From contig NZ_BCMJ01000012.1 in the NCBI RefSeq assembly GCF_002583405.1, positions 1 through 52,016 on the forward strand: DNA of 52,016 nucleotides, written 5' to 3'. Shown one piece after another: positions 43,728 to 52,016 of this stretch. The first letter of the stretch is position 1. The number at the start of each line of letters is the position of its first letter. The DNA is from Secundilactobacillus silagincola. GTDB taxonomy: Bacteria > Bacillota > Bacilli > Lactobacillales > Lactobacillaceae. A program made the position numbers and the translations under genes. The notes under the pieces are model-generated. The model saw only the letters and a program-made list of their open reading frames with translations, ran no database searches and was not told where the DNA came from.

Positions 43728-44786
43728 ATGACAAGAAAACGATTTTTAGAGAGTTTAGTTGCCTTTGTGATGATGACCATGTTGATGATCATTCCGGTCA
43801 CGGTCCATGCTGCTAGCAGCGGATTTTCAGTGCAGCCGATTACTTCGAAAGCGCAACGAGATAAATCCGAGTCGTACTTTGACGTTATCGTGAAGCCCAA
43901 TCAATCAACTGATTTGAAAGTTAAATTGGTCAACCGCACTAAACAAGCGATTCAGGTTAAAGTGGCCGTTCACTCTGGAGAAACCAATGATAATGGGATG
44001 GTTGATTATAGTGGTCTGCAAAAAAAGGACAACACACTTCGATATGATTTATCCCAGTATTTAAAGGGACCGAAAAAGGTGACGGTGCCAGCTAATAGCC
44101 AGCAAATTTACACGGCGAAGTTGACCATGCCTGAAAATCAGTTACCGGGGTTAATGGCTGGAGGATTCACATTTAGTCCAATGAACTATTCGACAGCCAC
44201 GAAAAAAAGTGCCAAGTTGTCGATTACTAACCGGTTCAGTTATGGCATTGCGGTCGTGACGCGTAATCAGGATCGAACATGGCAGCCACAGCTTAAGATA
44301 GGCCAAGCTACTGTTACTCAGCAGCAAGCTAAGAACGCAATAGCAGTACCAATGCATAACGTGAAAGCGACCTTTTTGAATCAGCTGAAGGTTAATGTAA
44401 CGGCGACTAATAACCGAACCCATAAAGTGTACAAGAGAACAGCTGATGCGATGCAGATGGCACCCAATTCACATTTTACTTACCAGGTTAGGTTACCGAA
44501 TAACGTAACAGCTGGGCGCTATCTTGTGAACACAACGGCGTACTACGTTAAAGATCAAACTGGTCAGTATACTGATTCAACAGGAACACACTACAAGTAC
44601 AAAACCACTAACACGTCTGATGTGATAGTGACGGCTAAGCAGAGTAAAGATTTACAGCAGCGGGCAAAACAAGCACGCGGGGGAACACCTTGGTTCATTT
44701 ATGCGATTATTGCTTTGGTGGTCGTTTTATTGATCATCATCGGCACTTTGGTTACACTTTTAATTAAGAAGAGATCGAAAAAATAA
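43728..44786 (+). CDS. WxL-interacting protein with DUF916 and DUF3324 domains
   Basis: A 352-residue membrane-anchored protein that docks WxL proteins. Signal peptide to about residue 28 (VHAASS), then DUF916 (GFSVQPI..YFDVIVKPNQSTDLKVKLVN, peptidoglycan-binding in known members) and DUF3324 (about residues 155-300), a C-terminal transmembrane helix (WFIYAIIALVVVLLIIIG) and a basic tail. Starts nine bases after the first WxL gene. Equivalent to CscA in lactobacilli. All parts are present. Confidence 0.9.
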   Translation: MTRKRFLESLVAFVMMTMLMIIPVTVHAASSGFSVQPITSKAQRDKSESYFDVIVKPNQSTDLKVKLVNRTKQAIQVKVAVHSGETNDNGMVDYSGLQKKDNTLRYDLSQYLKGPKKVTVPANSQQIYTAKLTMPENQLPGLMAGGFTFSPMNYSTATKKSAKLSITNRFSYGIAVVTRNQDRTWQPQLKIGQATVTQQQAKNAIAVPMHNVKATFLNQLKVNVTATNNRTHKVYKRTADAMQMAPNSHFTYQVRLPNNVTAGRYLVNTTAYYVKDQTGQYTDSTGTHYKYKTTNTSDVIVTAKQSKDLQQRAKQARGGTPWFIYAIIALVVVLLIIIGTLVTLLIKKRSKK

Positions 44787-44803
44787 TCTATAGGGGGCGA
44801 GCA

Positions 44804-46387
44804 ATGATGAGATTGAGAAAGATGATCTTCAGTTCATTGTTGGCCCTTTTTGTGTTTTTTTTGATTGGCGGTGGCAAGTCAGTCCAAGCAGCTAGTTATG
44901 ATAATAATACGTTGACATCTTACGGGATTCCAGCGACAGTCGTTGAGGTAATGATGAATAATAGTATGTATGCGGATGGTAAATCACCGACACAGGAGGA
45001 ACCGAACCTCAAGCCCACCGAGTTTACGGTTGGAGATGTTACCGAGCTGCAAGTCGTCAGTCTGGCCAATCGGATGGGTTCATATCAATCGACAGCTAAT
45101 AGTACGGTTGCCGATTGGGTTGCAAACGGCGCAGCTAATAGTGTATATGATATTAGTCCTAATGTGTATGCGCAAAATACCGAGGACAAGGTTACGGGAG
45201 ATAGTGGCAGTTTGGCAAACAAAGCACTGATCTTTGATGGGCATACGCTAGATAATCATTACGCTCCACCGTTTAATATGTTGATGCAAATCATTGCTTC
45301 GGCAAACAATGCGACAACAGTTGATCTGACAGGTGTGACTTCAGAGGTGAAGGATACCACTTTGGCCCAGTCACTGATCAGTTTGTTCCAGACACCCCGA
45401 TTATCGTCGCTTAACACACTATTACTGGGCGATGACAATTTAACGGACTTTAAGTTTTATATGATGGGACAGACAGTGATGGACGTCACCGATGCACAGA
45501 ATGTGACAGCCTTAGATCTGTCAAATAATGGGACCAGTCAAGTGGCCTGGGGACAAAACTTCCCAATCATGCGTCAACTTGACGATCTCGACTTAGCTGG
45601 TAATCAAGTGGCAACAATCAGTGATACGTTGAACAATATGCTGCAGTCAATTGTTAAACATGCCGGAACTACTGATATGAGTTCAAGTAGCTTGCAGATG
45701 AGCGACTGGAATACGTTGCAGAATATTATTGCGGTGCTCAATGCGACTGAAGGTGACATTAAGCTCAGCGATAAGTCTGTCAACGATATTGTTAACTCAC
45801 AACCACAAGCATTGAACGATGGGGCAGTTGCAGCTGTTTTCAACCAACTAAATACCGACTCAATTCAGAAATTATTGTCTAGTAACAATAGTCTTAGTGA
45901 GCAGACCAAAACTGCTTTAACCCATAAGTTAAGCGGTAAGGACGATAGTGGCGGAACTGGTGGCACATCAACGGCTGGAAATAACGTGGCGGTGTCCGGT
46001 AACCTTGATTTTGGAACCAACTCCCTCAGTGATTTAGATTCGACCTTCCAGGAAAATGGTAGCTTAGATTTTACAGCAACCCTTTTGCCAGGTAGTAAGC
46101 TGACTGCTACGTTGGCCTCATGGACAGGGCAAGATGGTAGCTTTTTTGGGGGAATCATTACACTTCCTAATAACGGCATCTTTAATGGTGACATAAATCT
46201 AAACAATACCAATTCGCCTGTTTTGTCTGAAAATAAAGGCAACGCTCCCGTTACTTTGACACAGCACACGTTAACGGGAATAACGCTTAACATTCCTGAA
46301 GATCAGCAGACTAGGATTCGGGCTACAAGCTATAAAACAACGATTACTTGGCATGTTAATGCCGACCAATCAGCTAATCAAAATTAG
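44804..46387 (+). CDS. WxL-like surface protein with leucine-rich segment and degenerate WxL motifs
   Basis: A 527-residue secreted protein. Signal peptide to about residue 30 (SVQAAS). A helical/LRR-like region follows, with the pattern VTALDLSNNGTS and LDDLDLAGNQVATI, then a Gly/Thr linker and a WxL-like end (NLDFGTNSLSDLD to the C-terminus). The two WxL motifs are altered: SWTG in the first position and TITWHV in the second. The operon position, beta pattern and PxxL-type context still support the domain. ATG at 44804 is used; ATG 44807 is equally possible (ribosome site GGGGGCGAG). Binding role unknown; the LRR-like part may be the ligand face. Confidence 0.75.
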   Translation: MMRLRKMIFSSLLALFVFFLIGGGKSVQAASYDNNTLTSYGIPATVVEVMMNNSMYADGKSPTQEEPNLKPTEFTVGDVTELQVVSLANRMGSYQSTANSTVADWVANGAANSVYDISPNVYAQNTEDKVTGDSGSLANKALIFDGHTLDNHYAPPFNMLMQIIASANNATTVDLTGVTSEVKDTTLAQSLISLFQTPRLSSLNTLLLGDDNLTDFKFYMMGQTVMDVTDAQNVTALDLSNNGTSQVAWGQNFPIMRQLDDLDLAGNQVATISDTLNNMLQSIVKHAGTTDMSSSSLQMSDWNTLQNIIAVLNATEGDIKLSDKSVNDIVNSQPQALNDGAVAAVFNQLNTDSIQKLLSSNNSLSEQTKTALTHKLSGKDDSGGTGGTSTAGNNVAVSGNLDFGTNSLSDLDSTFQENGSLDFTATLLPGSKLTATLASWTGQDGSFFGGIITLPNNGIFNGDINLNNTNSPVLSENKGNAPVTLTQHTLTGITLNIPEDQQTRIRATSYKTTITWHVNADQSANQN

Positions 46388-46427
46388 TGCCATTCAGTGG
46401 ATAAGAATAGGTTACTTAAATTAAAAC

Positions 46428-46472
46428 TATCAGGTAAAAGTGGTCTTATGCTTTTACCTGATAGCTTTTTTG
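46428..46472 (+). terminator. Terminator of the WxL operon
   Basis: Perfect 14-bp stem CTATCAGGTAAAAG / CTTTTACCTGATAG, ten-base loop, followed by CTTTTTT. Confidence 0.9.
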
Positions 46473-46852
46473 AAATGAAACGGTAATGAAGAAGGCTCGA
46501 ACCCTAAGCAATGGCATTGAAAGCGCAAGCAAACTTAATGGTTTGAAGTGTATTATTAAAAAGAGTTCCCAAACGTGCTAAAAAGACGTGCTATTTATTA
46601 CACAGGTGGTATGATAAGATTCAAATAAGAAAATAGTTAACGCTCAAATAAGCAACTAGCTTGAAGATGCAAAATTAACTTATGGGAGATGAGTTAATTT
46701 TTTCGTTTTTGACTAGTGTCCTATTTGAATACGGCAAAATACTATCGGTAATAAGGGTCGTTGGAACAAATTATAATGTGCAATTAAACGATATCGTTGT
46801 GATTTGTAATAACTAGCTTTATTAAGTCAGCAAGTGGGGGTACATGAAATAC
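46473..46852 (+). other. Intergenic region upstream of the second giant adhesin
   Basis: No gene supported. It contains an extended -10-like TGGTATGAT near 46606-46614 and an isolated hairpin terminator at 46671-46709. This suggests either a short RNA of about 85 bases or an attenuated leader of the adhesin gene. GGGGG at 46836-46840 precedes the start by 12 bases, as in the paralogue. Confidence 0.4.
46671..46709 (+). terminator. Isolated terminator-like hairpin before the second adhesin
   Basis: AAAATTAACT / AGTTAATTTTTT stem with an 11-base loop and a T-rich tail, about 145 bases before the adhesin start and 200 after the WxL terminator. No coding region lies between. Confidence 0.55.
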
Positions 46853-49800
46853 ATGACTAAACGGCAAAAAGCGTTATTAAATGACGCAACGATACAGCAC
46901 AAAGAACATTATAAAATGTATAAAAGTGGTGGTGCATGGACTTTTGCCTGCATCTTTTTGATGTCTGGTCTTTTTTGGGCAGCACCAACGGTTACGGCGA
47001 AGGCAGCGGGTACAGCAATCAATACATCAAAGTCAGCCCTGGCTAATACGAGCAGTCAGTCGTCTGCGGATGGTTCTACCAGTCAGCAAAACGCTACTAC
47101 TGGTGCTACCAATGGAGCGACCACTAAAGCTGAGACCGTACAAACTTCAACTACTGGTACTGCAGGTACGATTCAGGCTACACCAGCTGTTAAAGCTGCA
47201 GCGACTACGCCAAGTACAACGACTCCTACCAGTTCAGATGGTAGTACAATCACAGGCATAACAACGGCTAGTTTAAATGGGACCAATCCGGCTAATTTGA
47301 ATGCGGATGGGACTATTTCTAAAGCTGATAAAACGGATGTGACCACTTCGTCTGTTCAAGCTGTGAAAGATAATTTTAAAGCGGAACAGATTGTCAAAGC
47401 AAAGGATAGCAATGGCAAGAGTACAATTAACCCTAAAGATGTATCAAATACTATTGCTAACGGTGGGGTAACATTAGTACCAGCTAATTCTAATAATACA
47501 GCTGGGACCTTAGTTTTTAAGAACCAGATTGATACTAGTCAGCCTTTTACCTTTAATGCTACTTTTACTTCTCAAGCAACAGGCGGCGGTGGTGGTATTG
47601 GCTTCATTTTGCAACCAGTTGATCCGCAAGATGCTGGTGTTGGTGAAGGTAGTGATCCATCTGCCGATATTGGTATCTATGGTCAACCTAATACGACTTT
47701 TATTGGTCGTGATGGCTATATTGATGATGCTTTGGATGCCCAGAAAAATCATGTGAAAGCTGATACTGATTGGAAGTCACTTACAATACGACAAACTTCC
47801 GCTGACAGTACAGGTGTATTAACATCAACTACACCGACATGGGCGACTTCCCTTTACTCACAGAGTGTACCACTGACAGAATATGCAACATTAAAATGGG
47901 CACCAATTTCTGGCATTGTGGATCAAAAGGTGTCGGGAACTTTAACTTATACAACTTATTCAGATGCTGCCCGAACCAAACAAGTTCAAACACTTTCGAC
48001 TACTTCATCAACTTATATCCCAACAACTAAAATCAGTTCAATCACGCTGAATCAATCAGTTTCAATCGCGGCTTTTGGGGCTACTGGCAATGAATTAGAC
48101 ATGCGTAGTGTTCAAGTCGCAGATCCTAAAAATACCGCAGATGTCGGCGGATTTACAGCTAAAGTTAACACCATGCCTATCAAGATTACTTACGTTGATC
48201 AAAAGGGTGCAGTTATACACGCCGCTGATACGACGAATGTTAACGTTGGGGACAGTTTGACAATTGCTCCAACAACCGATTTAAGCACGAACACTTTCGC
48301 GCCAAGACCGATTGATGGTTACCGGTTTGTTAAAGCGGTTGCTAGCGATGGTTCGAACGCCATTACGGTTACGAACAGCGTGTTAAACGCCTTAACTTCA
48401 AACCCTAACGTCAACAACATCACGGTTTATTATACGAATCAAGTGTCTTACACAATTCAGCCAGTGAACGCTCAGGGGCAAGATGTCGCTGGATTAGCAC
48501 CAACTCAAGGTACCGGCACAATTGGCAATTCAATTGCGGCACCAGTCTATACTGGCTATACTGCTGGGACGCCTTCCATCAAACTTTCTAACACTGATGG
48601 CAGTATTGTACCGGTTACTTATACAGCCAATCAGGGGAGTATATCGGTTAGCTATGTAGGACTTCCAGCAAATTTGACGCCCGCTAATGGCACCTTTAAT
48701 GGACCGGTAGGCAGTACTTATGAGATTGATTCACCAACAATTGCTGGCTATACATCGGACCAAGCTGCAATTTCAGGCACAGTTTCTAAAACGGGTGATA
48801 CGTCATTTACGGTGACATACACAGCAAGTAATAATAGTTATCAAATCATTCCTGTGGATGCTAGTGGTAAAGTGATTGCTGCGTTGACAGCGATGACTGA
48901 AACTAGTACGACAGGTTCAAAGATTGTTACGCCGACCTATGCTGGTTACACGCTTGATTCTACTCAGACACTGTCAATGACGCAGTCTGGCGTGTCGAGT
49001 TATCAAGTGAAGTACAATGCCACGCCATACACGGTGACAGTGACTTACATTGGATTGCCCACAGCACTCAAATCAGGAACTGCAACAGGCGCAATTGGTA
49101 CAGGTTATCAAATTAATTCGCCAATTGTTGCTGGCTATACAGCGGATAAAACGGCTGTTATTGGTACATTTTCGGGTAACACTCCTATCACGGTAACTTA
49201 TACCGCTGATACGAAGGTATATAAGGTTCAGGCTGTCGACGCTAGTGGTGTACCGATTGCCACTTTGGTTCCACAACAATACAGTGGTCAAACGGGTAAA
49301 CCAATCCAGGAGACGACTTATAAAGGTTATACAGCCCAAGAGAGTAAAGAAACTGTGCCTGCTGAGTCTTCACCAGTTCCGGTTATTAATGTTGTATATA
49401 CTGCTAATAAATCAACAGCGACAGTGACCTACACTGGACTACCGACAGATTTAACACCTGCTGATCAAGTTAGTACCGGTGTGACAGATGGTACTTACCA
49501 AGTGGTCACGCCTACCGTAGCTGGTTACACTCCAGATAAAGCTATCGTAACTGGTACCTATAGCAATTCAGGCAACAGTACGCAAACCGTAACTTATACA
49601 GCTAACAATAATAGTTACACAGTTACGCCAGTTGATACGGATGGTAATCCTATCGCTGGATTGAGTACGACTAGTGAAACGACGCCAACAAATGCAAAAA
49701 TTACCATACCTGATTATATTAATCAAGGGTATGAACCAATTGCTGGTCAGACACAAGTGACACAACCTGGTGTGACTAATTATCAAGTTAAATATTCAGC

Positions 49801-52016
49801 TGAAAAACAAACGGTTAATGTCACATATGCTGGACTACAAACTGCTGCAGAGACGCCTGCTTCACAAAGTCAGACTGGGACATTGGGTGGGACATATAAT
49901 TTTGTTTCACCTACGATTACTGGTTATACGCCTGATCATGCTGTCATTAATGGCACCTACACTAAAGGCGGAAACACTGATTTTACAGTTACTTACGCAG
50001 CTAATCCAGAGACGGTTACGATCACTGCAGCTGGGTTGGACCCAACCACCGCCGCAAAGTATTCTGTTCAAACAAAACCAGGCAAATATGGTGATTCATT
50101 TACTATAACAGCAACGACCATTCCTGGTTATACCCCAGATAAAACAACGATTACTGGAACGTATAGCGCGGATAGCAGTAGTAACATGTATGTTGTGACT
50201 TATACCGGTCAGCCAGCTTCGGTGACCATTAACTATACTGGTGCTGGGACAAATGCTAACCCTAAATCTGTCACTTTAACGGGGATAGTTGGTGGGTCAT
50301 ATTCTCAATTAACACCTTCAGTACCTAATTACACACCTGATCAAGCAACGGTTGCTGGGATGTTCACGGCGACTGATTTAACTAGCAAAAATATGACAGT
50401 TACGGTGAAATATTCTCCAAGTAAGAATGCCTACACAGTTGAACCAGTTGATGCTGATAAAAAGCCTATTTCAGGATTGAAATCAACACTGGTTGTAGCT
50501 GTGAAGGGTCAAATTACATTGCCCGATTATAGCAGTCAGGGATACGTTCACGTGGTTACGAATGCTCAAGGTCAGTATGTAGTTGCCAGTCAATCCGACA
50601 ATATTATTACTGCACCTGCAAGTAATCAGGAATTAATCCAAGAAACCTATCAAAAACAAGTTTCATACACGGTATCACCAGTAGATGATGGGAATGCTAT
50701 CAACACCTTAGCGTCAGTTACCGCAATTGGACTTGTCGGTCAAGTGGTCATACCGCCTGTTGAACCGGGTTATGAATTAGTGGATAGTTCTACAAAACAT
50801 CTAGTACAAGACACTGACTCAGCCGGTAAGAGTGACATCATTGACATTGCATATCAAGCTAAGCCAGTGACGGTGACAGTTGTTCCAGTTGATGGCAATG
50901 GGCAAGCTATTAATGGTCTCCAAACCACGGTGGTTACGGATGATGGCAAGACGCCTCGTGGTGGGACGAGTTTTACTGTATCAGCGCCAACCTATGAGGA
51001 TGAGGGCTATCAGCCTGCCTTGTCTGACACTTTGAATATTACAGTACCGATTTCAGATAATGGGTATACGGTTCAAGTACCTTATTTAAAGATGTTCACG
51101 ACTGGGTTAACTGGTACTGAGAGTGAAACCTATAATGGTGCAACTCAAATAATTGATCCTGATGACTATACAGTAAAGTTGCCTGATGGAACGAATTATA
51201 GTTTGACAGTAAACGACCTTCAGTTAGTATCCGATGATGCCTCTAATCCTGTTGATAGCACCAGCACAGGTGCAACGGATGCTGGCAGTTATAAGGTTGA
51301 GTTAACAGCATCAGCTAAACAAGCAATTCAAAATTCGCTATCTAAAAATTATGCAGTAACGATTGATGATAGTACCGGTACGTTCACAATCACAAAGGTA
51401 GCATTAACACAACCAGCAGCTAATACAGCTAAAGTTCCTGTTAATGTTGCTAGTCCAGATGAGAATCCGCAGTTGGCAACTTCGATTGTGGTTCAGGGTG
51501 CAACTAAGGTCTACGACGGTGATGCCTCAAAAGATCCGAAAACCTTTAATGTGCTTGTACCTAGTCAGTATAAGGACTTTAAGCTTTCTACTTTAGATGC
51601 TAGCGATTTTGATCTTAGTTCGATTAATCAGGATGCTGGTAGTTATCAGGTCACGTTAAATGATCAAGGAATTCAAGCGCTGCAAGCAGATAATCCAAAT
51701 TATCAATTTGATGCTGCTGATGTGCAGAATGGATTGTTTGTTATTACAAAAGCACCAGTTGCGATTACAGTTAGTGATAGCGCCAAGGTCTATGATGGCA
51801 CTACGAATGTGGGTGCTACACAGATTGAAGTGACTAGTCCAGAGGGTGTGACCATTCCGACTTTGACCACTGACGACTTTGATTTAAGCGGGATCACGAG
51901 TGCCAACGTTGGTAGCTATGCGGTAACGCTGAACCAAGCTGGGATTGAAGCACTGCAAGGTGCAAATAAGAACTACACAATTACGAGCAGTAATGTGGCA
52001 GCCGGTAATCTGACGA
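46853..52016 (+). CDS. Second giant lectin/MucBP-like/MBG adhesin (runs off window end)
   Basis: Open for 1721 codons with no stop to the window edge. The first residues MTKRQKALLND and the signal KMYKSGGAW match the paralogue at 33547. The start at 46853 is chosen by alignment with it; ATG 46844 is in frame and closer to GGGGG. Order: signal (to about residue 51), Thr/Ser linker, L-type lectin-like domain (about 160-436, with GGGGIGFILQPVDPQDAG and FIGRDGY), MucBP-like repeats (about 441-1413), then MBG-type repeats (KVYDGDAS, KVYDGTTN) still continuing. The anchor lies outside. Probable glycan/mucin adhesin, by family. Reading phase was spot-checked near 47270 and 51839 and is consistent. 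Confidence 0.88.
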   Translation, partial: MTKRQKALLNDATIQHKEHYKMYKSGGAWTFACIFLMSGLFWAAPTVTAKAAGTAINTSKSALANTSSQSSADGSTSQQNATTGATNGATTKAETVQTSTTGTAGTIQATPAVKAAATTPSTTTPTSSDGSTITGITTASLNGTNPANLNADGTISKADKTDVTTSSVQAVKDNFKAEQIVKAKDSNGKSTINPKDVSNTIANGGVTLVPANSNNTAGTLVFKNQIDTSQPFTFNATFTSQATGGGGGIGFILQPVDPQDAGVGEGSDPSADIGIYGQPNTTFIGRDGYIDDALDAQKNHVKADTDWKSLTIRQTSADSTGVLTSTTPTWATSLYSQSVPLTEYATLKWAPISGIVDQKVSGTLTYTTYSDAARTKQVQTLSTTSSTYIPTTKISSITLNQSVSIAAFGATGNELDMRSVQVADPKNTADVGGFTAKVNTMPIKITYVDQKGAVIHAADTTNVNVGDSLTIAPTTDLSTNTFAPRPIDGYRFVKAVASDGSNAITVTNSVLNALTSNPNVNNITVYYTNQVSYTIQPVNAQGQDVAGLAPTQGTGTIGNSIAAPVYTGYTAGTPSIKLSNTDGSIVPVTYTANQGSISVSYVGLPANLTPANGTFNGPVGSTYEIDSPTIAGYTSDQAAISGTVSKTGDTSFTVTYTASNNSYQIIPVDASGKVIAALTAMTETSTTGSKIVTPTYAGYTLDSTQTLSMTQSGVSSYQVKYNATPYTVTVTYIGLPTALKSGTATGAIGTGYQINSPIVAGYTADKTAVIGTFSGNTPITVTYTADTKVYKVQAVDASGVPIATLVPQQYSGQTGKPIQETTYKGYTAQESKETVPAESSPVPVINVVYTANKSTATVTYTGLPTDLTPADQVSTGVTDGTYQVVTPTVAGYTPDKAIVTGTYSNSGNSTQTVTYTANNNSYTVTPVDTDGNPIAGLSTTSETTPTNAKITIPDYINQGYEPIAGQTQVTQPGVTNYQVKYSAEKQTVNVTYAGLQTAAETPASQSQTGTLGGTYNFVSPTITGYTPDHAVINGTYTKGGNTDFTVTYAANPETVTITAAGLDPTTAAKYSVQTKPGKYGDSFTITATTIPGYTPDKTTITGTYSADSSSNMYVVTYTGQPASVTINYTGAGTNANPKSVTLTGIVGGSYSQLTPSVPNYTPDQATVAGMFTATDLTSKNMTVTVKYSPSKNAYTVEPVDADKKPISGLKSTLVVAVKGQITLPDYSSQGYVHVVTNAQGQYVVASQSDNIITAPASNQELIQETYQKQVSYTVSPVDDGNAINTLASVTAIGLVGQVVIPPVEPGYELVDSSTKHLVQDTDSAGKSDIIDIAYQAKPVTVTVVPVDGNGQAINGLQTTVVTDDGKTPRGGTSFTVSAPTYEDEGYQPALSDTLNITVPISDNGYTVQVPYLKMFTTGLTGTESETYNGATQIIDPDDYTVKLPDGTNYSLTVNDLQLVSDDASNPVDSTSTGATDAGSYKVELTASAKQAIQNSLSKNYAVTIDDSTGTFTITKVALTQPAANTAKVPVNVASPDENPQLATSIVVQGATKVYDGDASKDPKTFNVLVPSQYKDFKLSTLDASDFDLSSINQDAGSYQVTLNDQGIQALQADNPNYQFDAADVQNGLFVITKAPVAITVSDSAKVYDGTTNVGATQIEVTSPEGVTIPTLTTDDFDLSGITSANVGSYAVTLNQAGIEALQGANKNYTITSSNVAAGNLT
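48175..51090 (+). repeat. MucBP-like repeat region of the second adhesin
   Basis: Units alternate between SYTIQPVNAQGQ-type and VSYVGLP / IAGYTSDQ-type segments, in the same order as in the first adhesin. Boundaries approximate. Confidence 0.7.

Noticed and set aside
46844-46852. Earlier ATG for the second adhesin
   Set aside because: Alignment with the paralogue, including the 12-base distance from GGGGG, favours ATG 46853; the earlier codon remains possible.

Overview
The window reads as the chromosome of a low-GC Gram-positive bacterium of the family Lactobacillaceae. The evidence is the LPQTxE-type sortase signals, KxYKxGKxW signal peptides, WxL/DUF916 cell-surface operon, T-box and TPP riboswitch leaders, strong AGGAGG-type ribosome sites, and an ISL3-type element end at the left edge. 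Genus cannot be fixed from sequence reading alone. No rRNA, tRNA or CRISPR array was seen.

Layout. 1-161: right end of an ISL3-like insertion sequence, followed by a terminator. 399-6117: one operon, pxpB-pxpC-accB-accC-pxpA and an NRAMP-like permease, predicted to import and open 5-oxoproline or a related lactam/amide; it also carries every part of a urea-carboxylase-like biotin enzyme. 6349-15057: a 2902-residue repeat-built wall-anchored surface protein, followed by a TetR regulator on the minus strand and an Mga-like regulator. 17589-17836: a hairpin segment between two 21-bp direct repeats. 17846-20795: a TPP riboswitch controlling an allantoinase-type amidohydrolase coupled to an NCS1 permease. 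20853-21341: a flavin-fold PPOX/NimA-like protein. 21452-25217: a methionine T-box leader driving metE-metF, with a family of long hairpin repeats placed between leader and metE and again directly after metF.

25540-30775: small metabolism/redox genes. They are a sugar O-acetyltransferase, an NADH-azoreductase-like flavoprotein divergently related by operator to a MarR regulator, a TetR gene with an apparent start-proximal frameshift, NmrA-type and SDR oxidoreductases, and an NTF2-like protein. 30970-33230: a minus-strand operon of a secreted esterase and a zinc-ribbon membrane protein.

33547-52016: a cell-surface island. A 3121-residue lectin/MucBP-like/MBG adhesin with an LPQTGE anchor is followed by a three-gene WxL operon (WxL protein, DUF916/DUF3324 protein, degenerate WxL-LRR-like protein). 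A second, paralogous giant adhesin then runs off the right edge. About half the window is therefore adhesion and surface display, and the rest is nutrient salvage (oxoproline, thiamine-related pyrimidines, methionine).

The most unusual points are the TPP-controlled allantoinase-like gene, the biotin-carboxylase parts inside the oxoprolinase operon with a non-metal NRAMP homologue, and the covarying hairpin repeat family around metEF.
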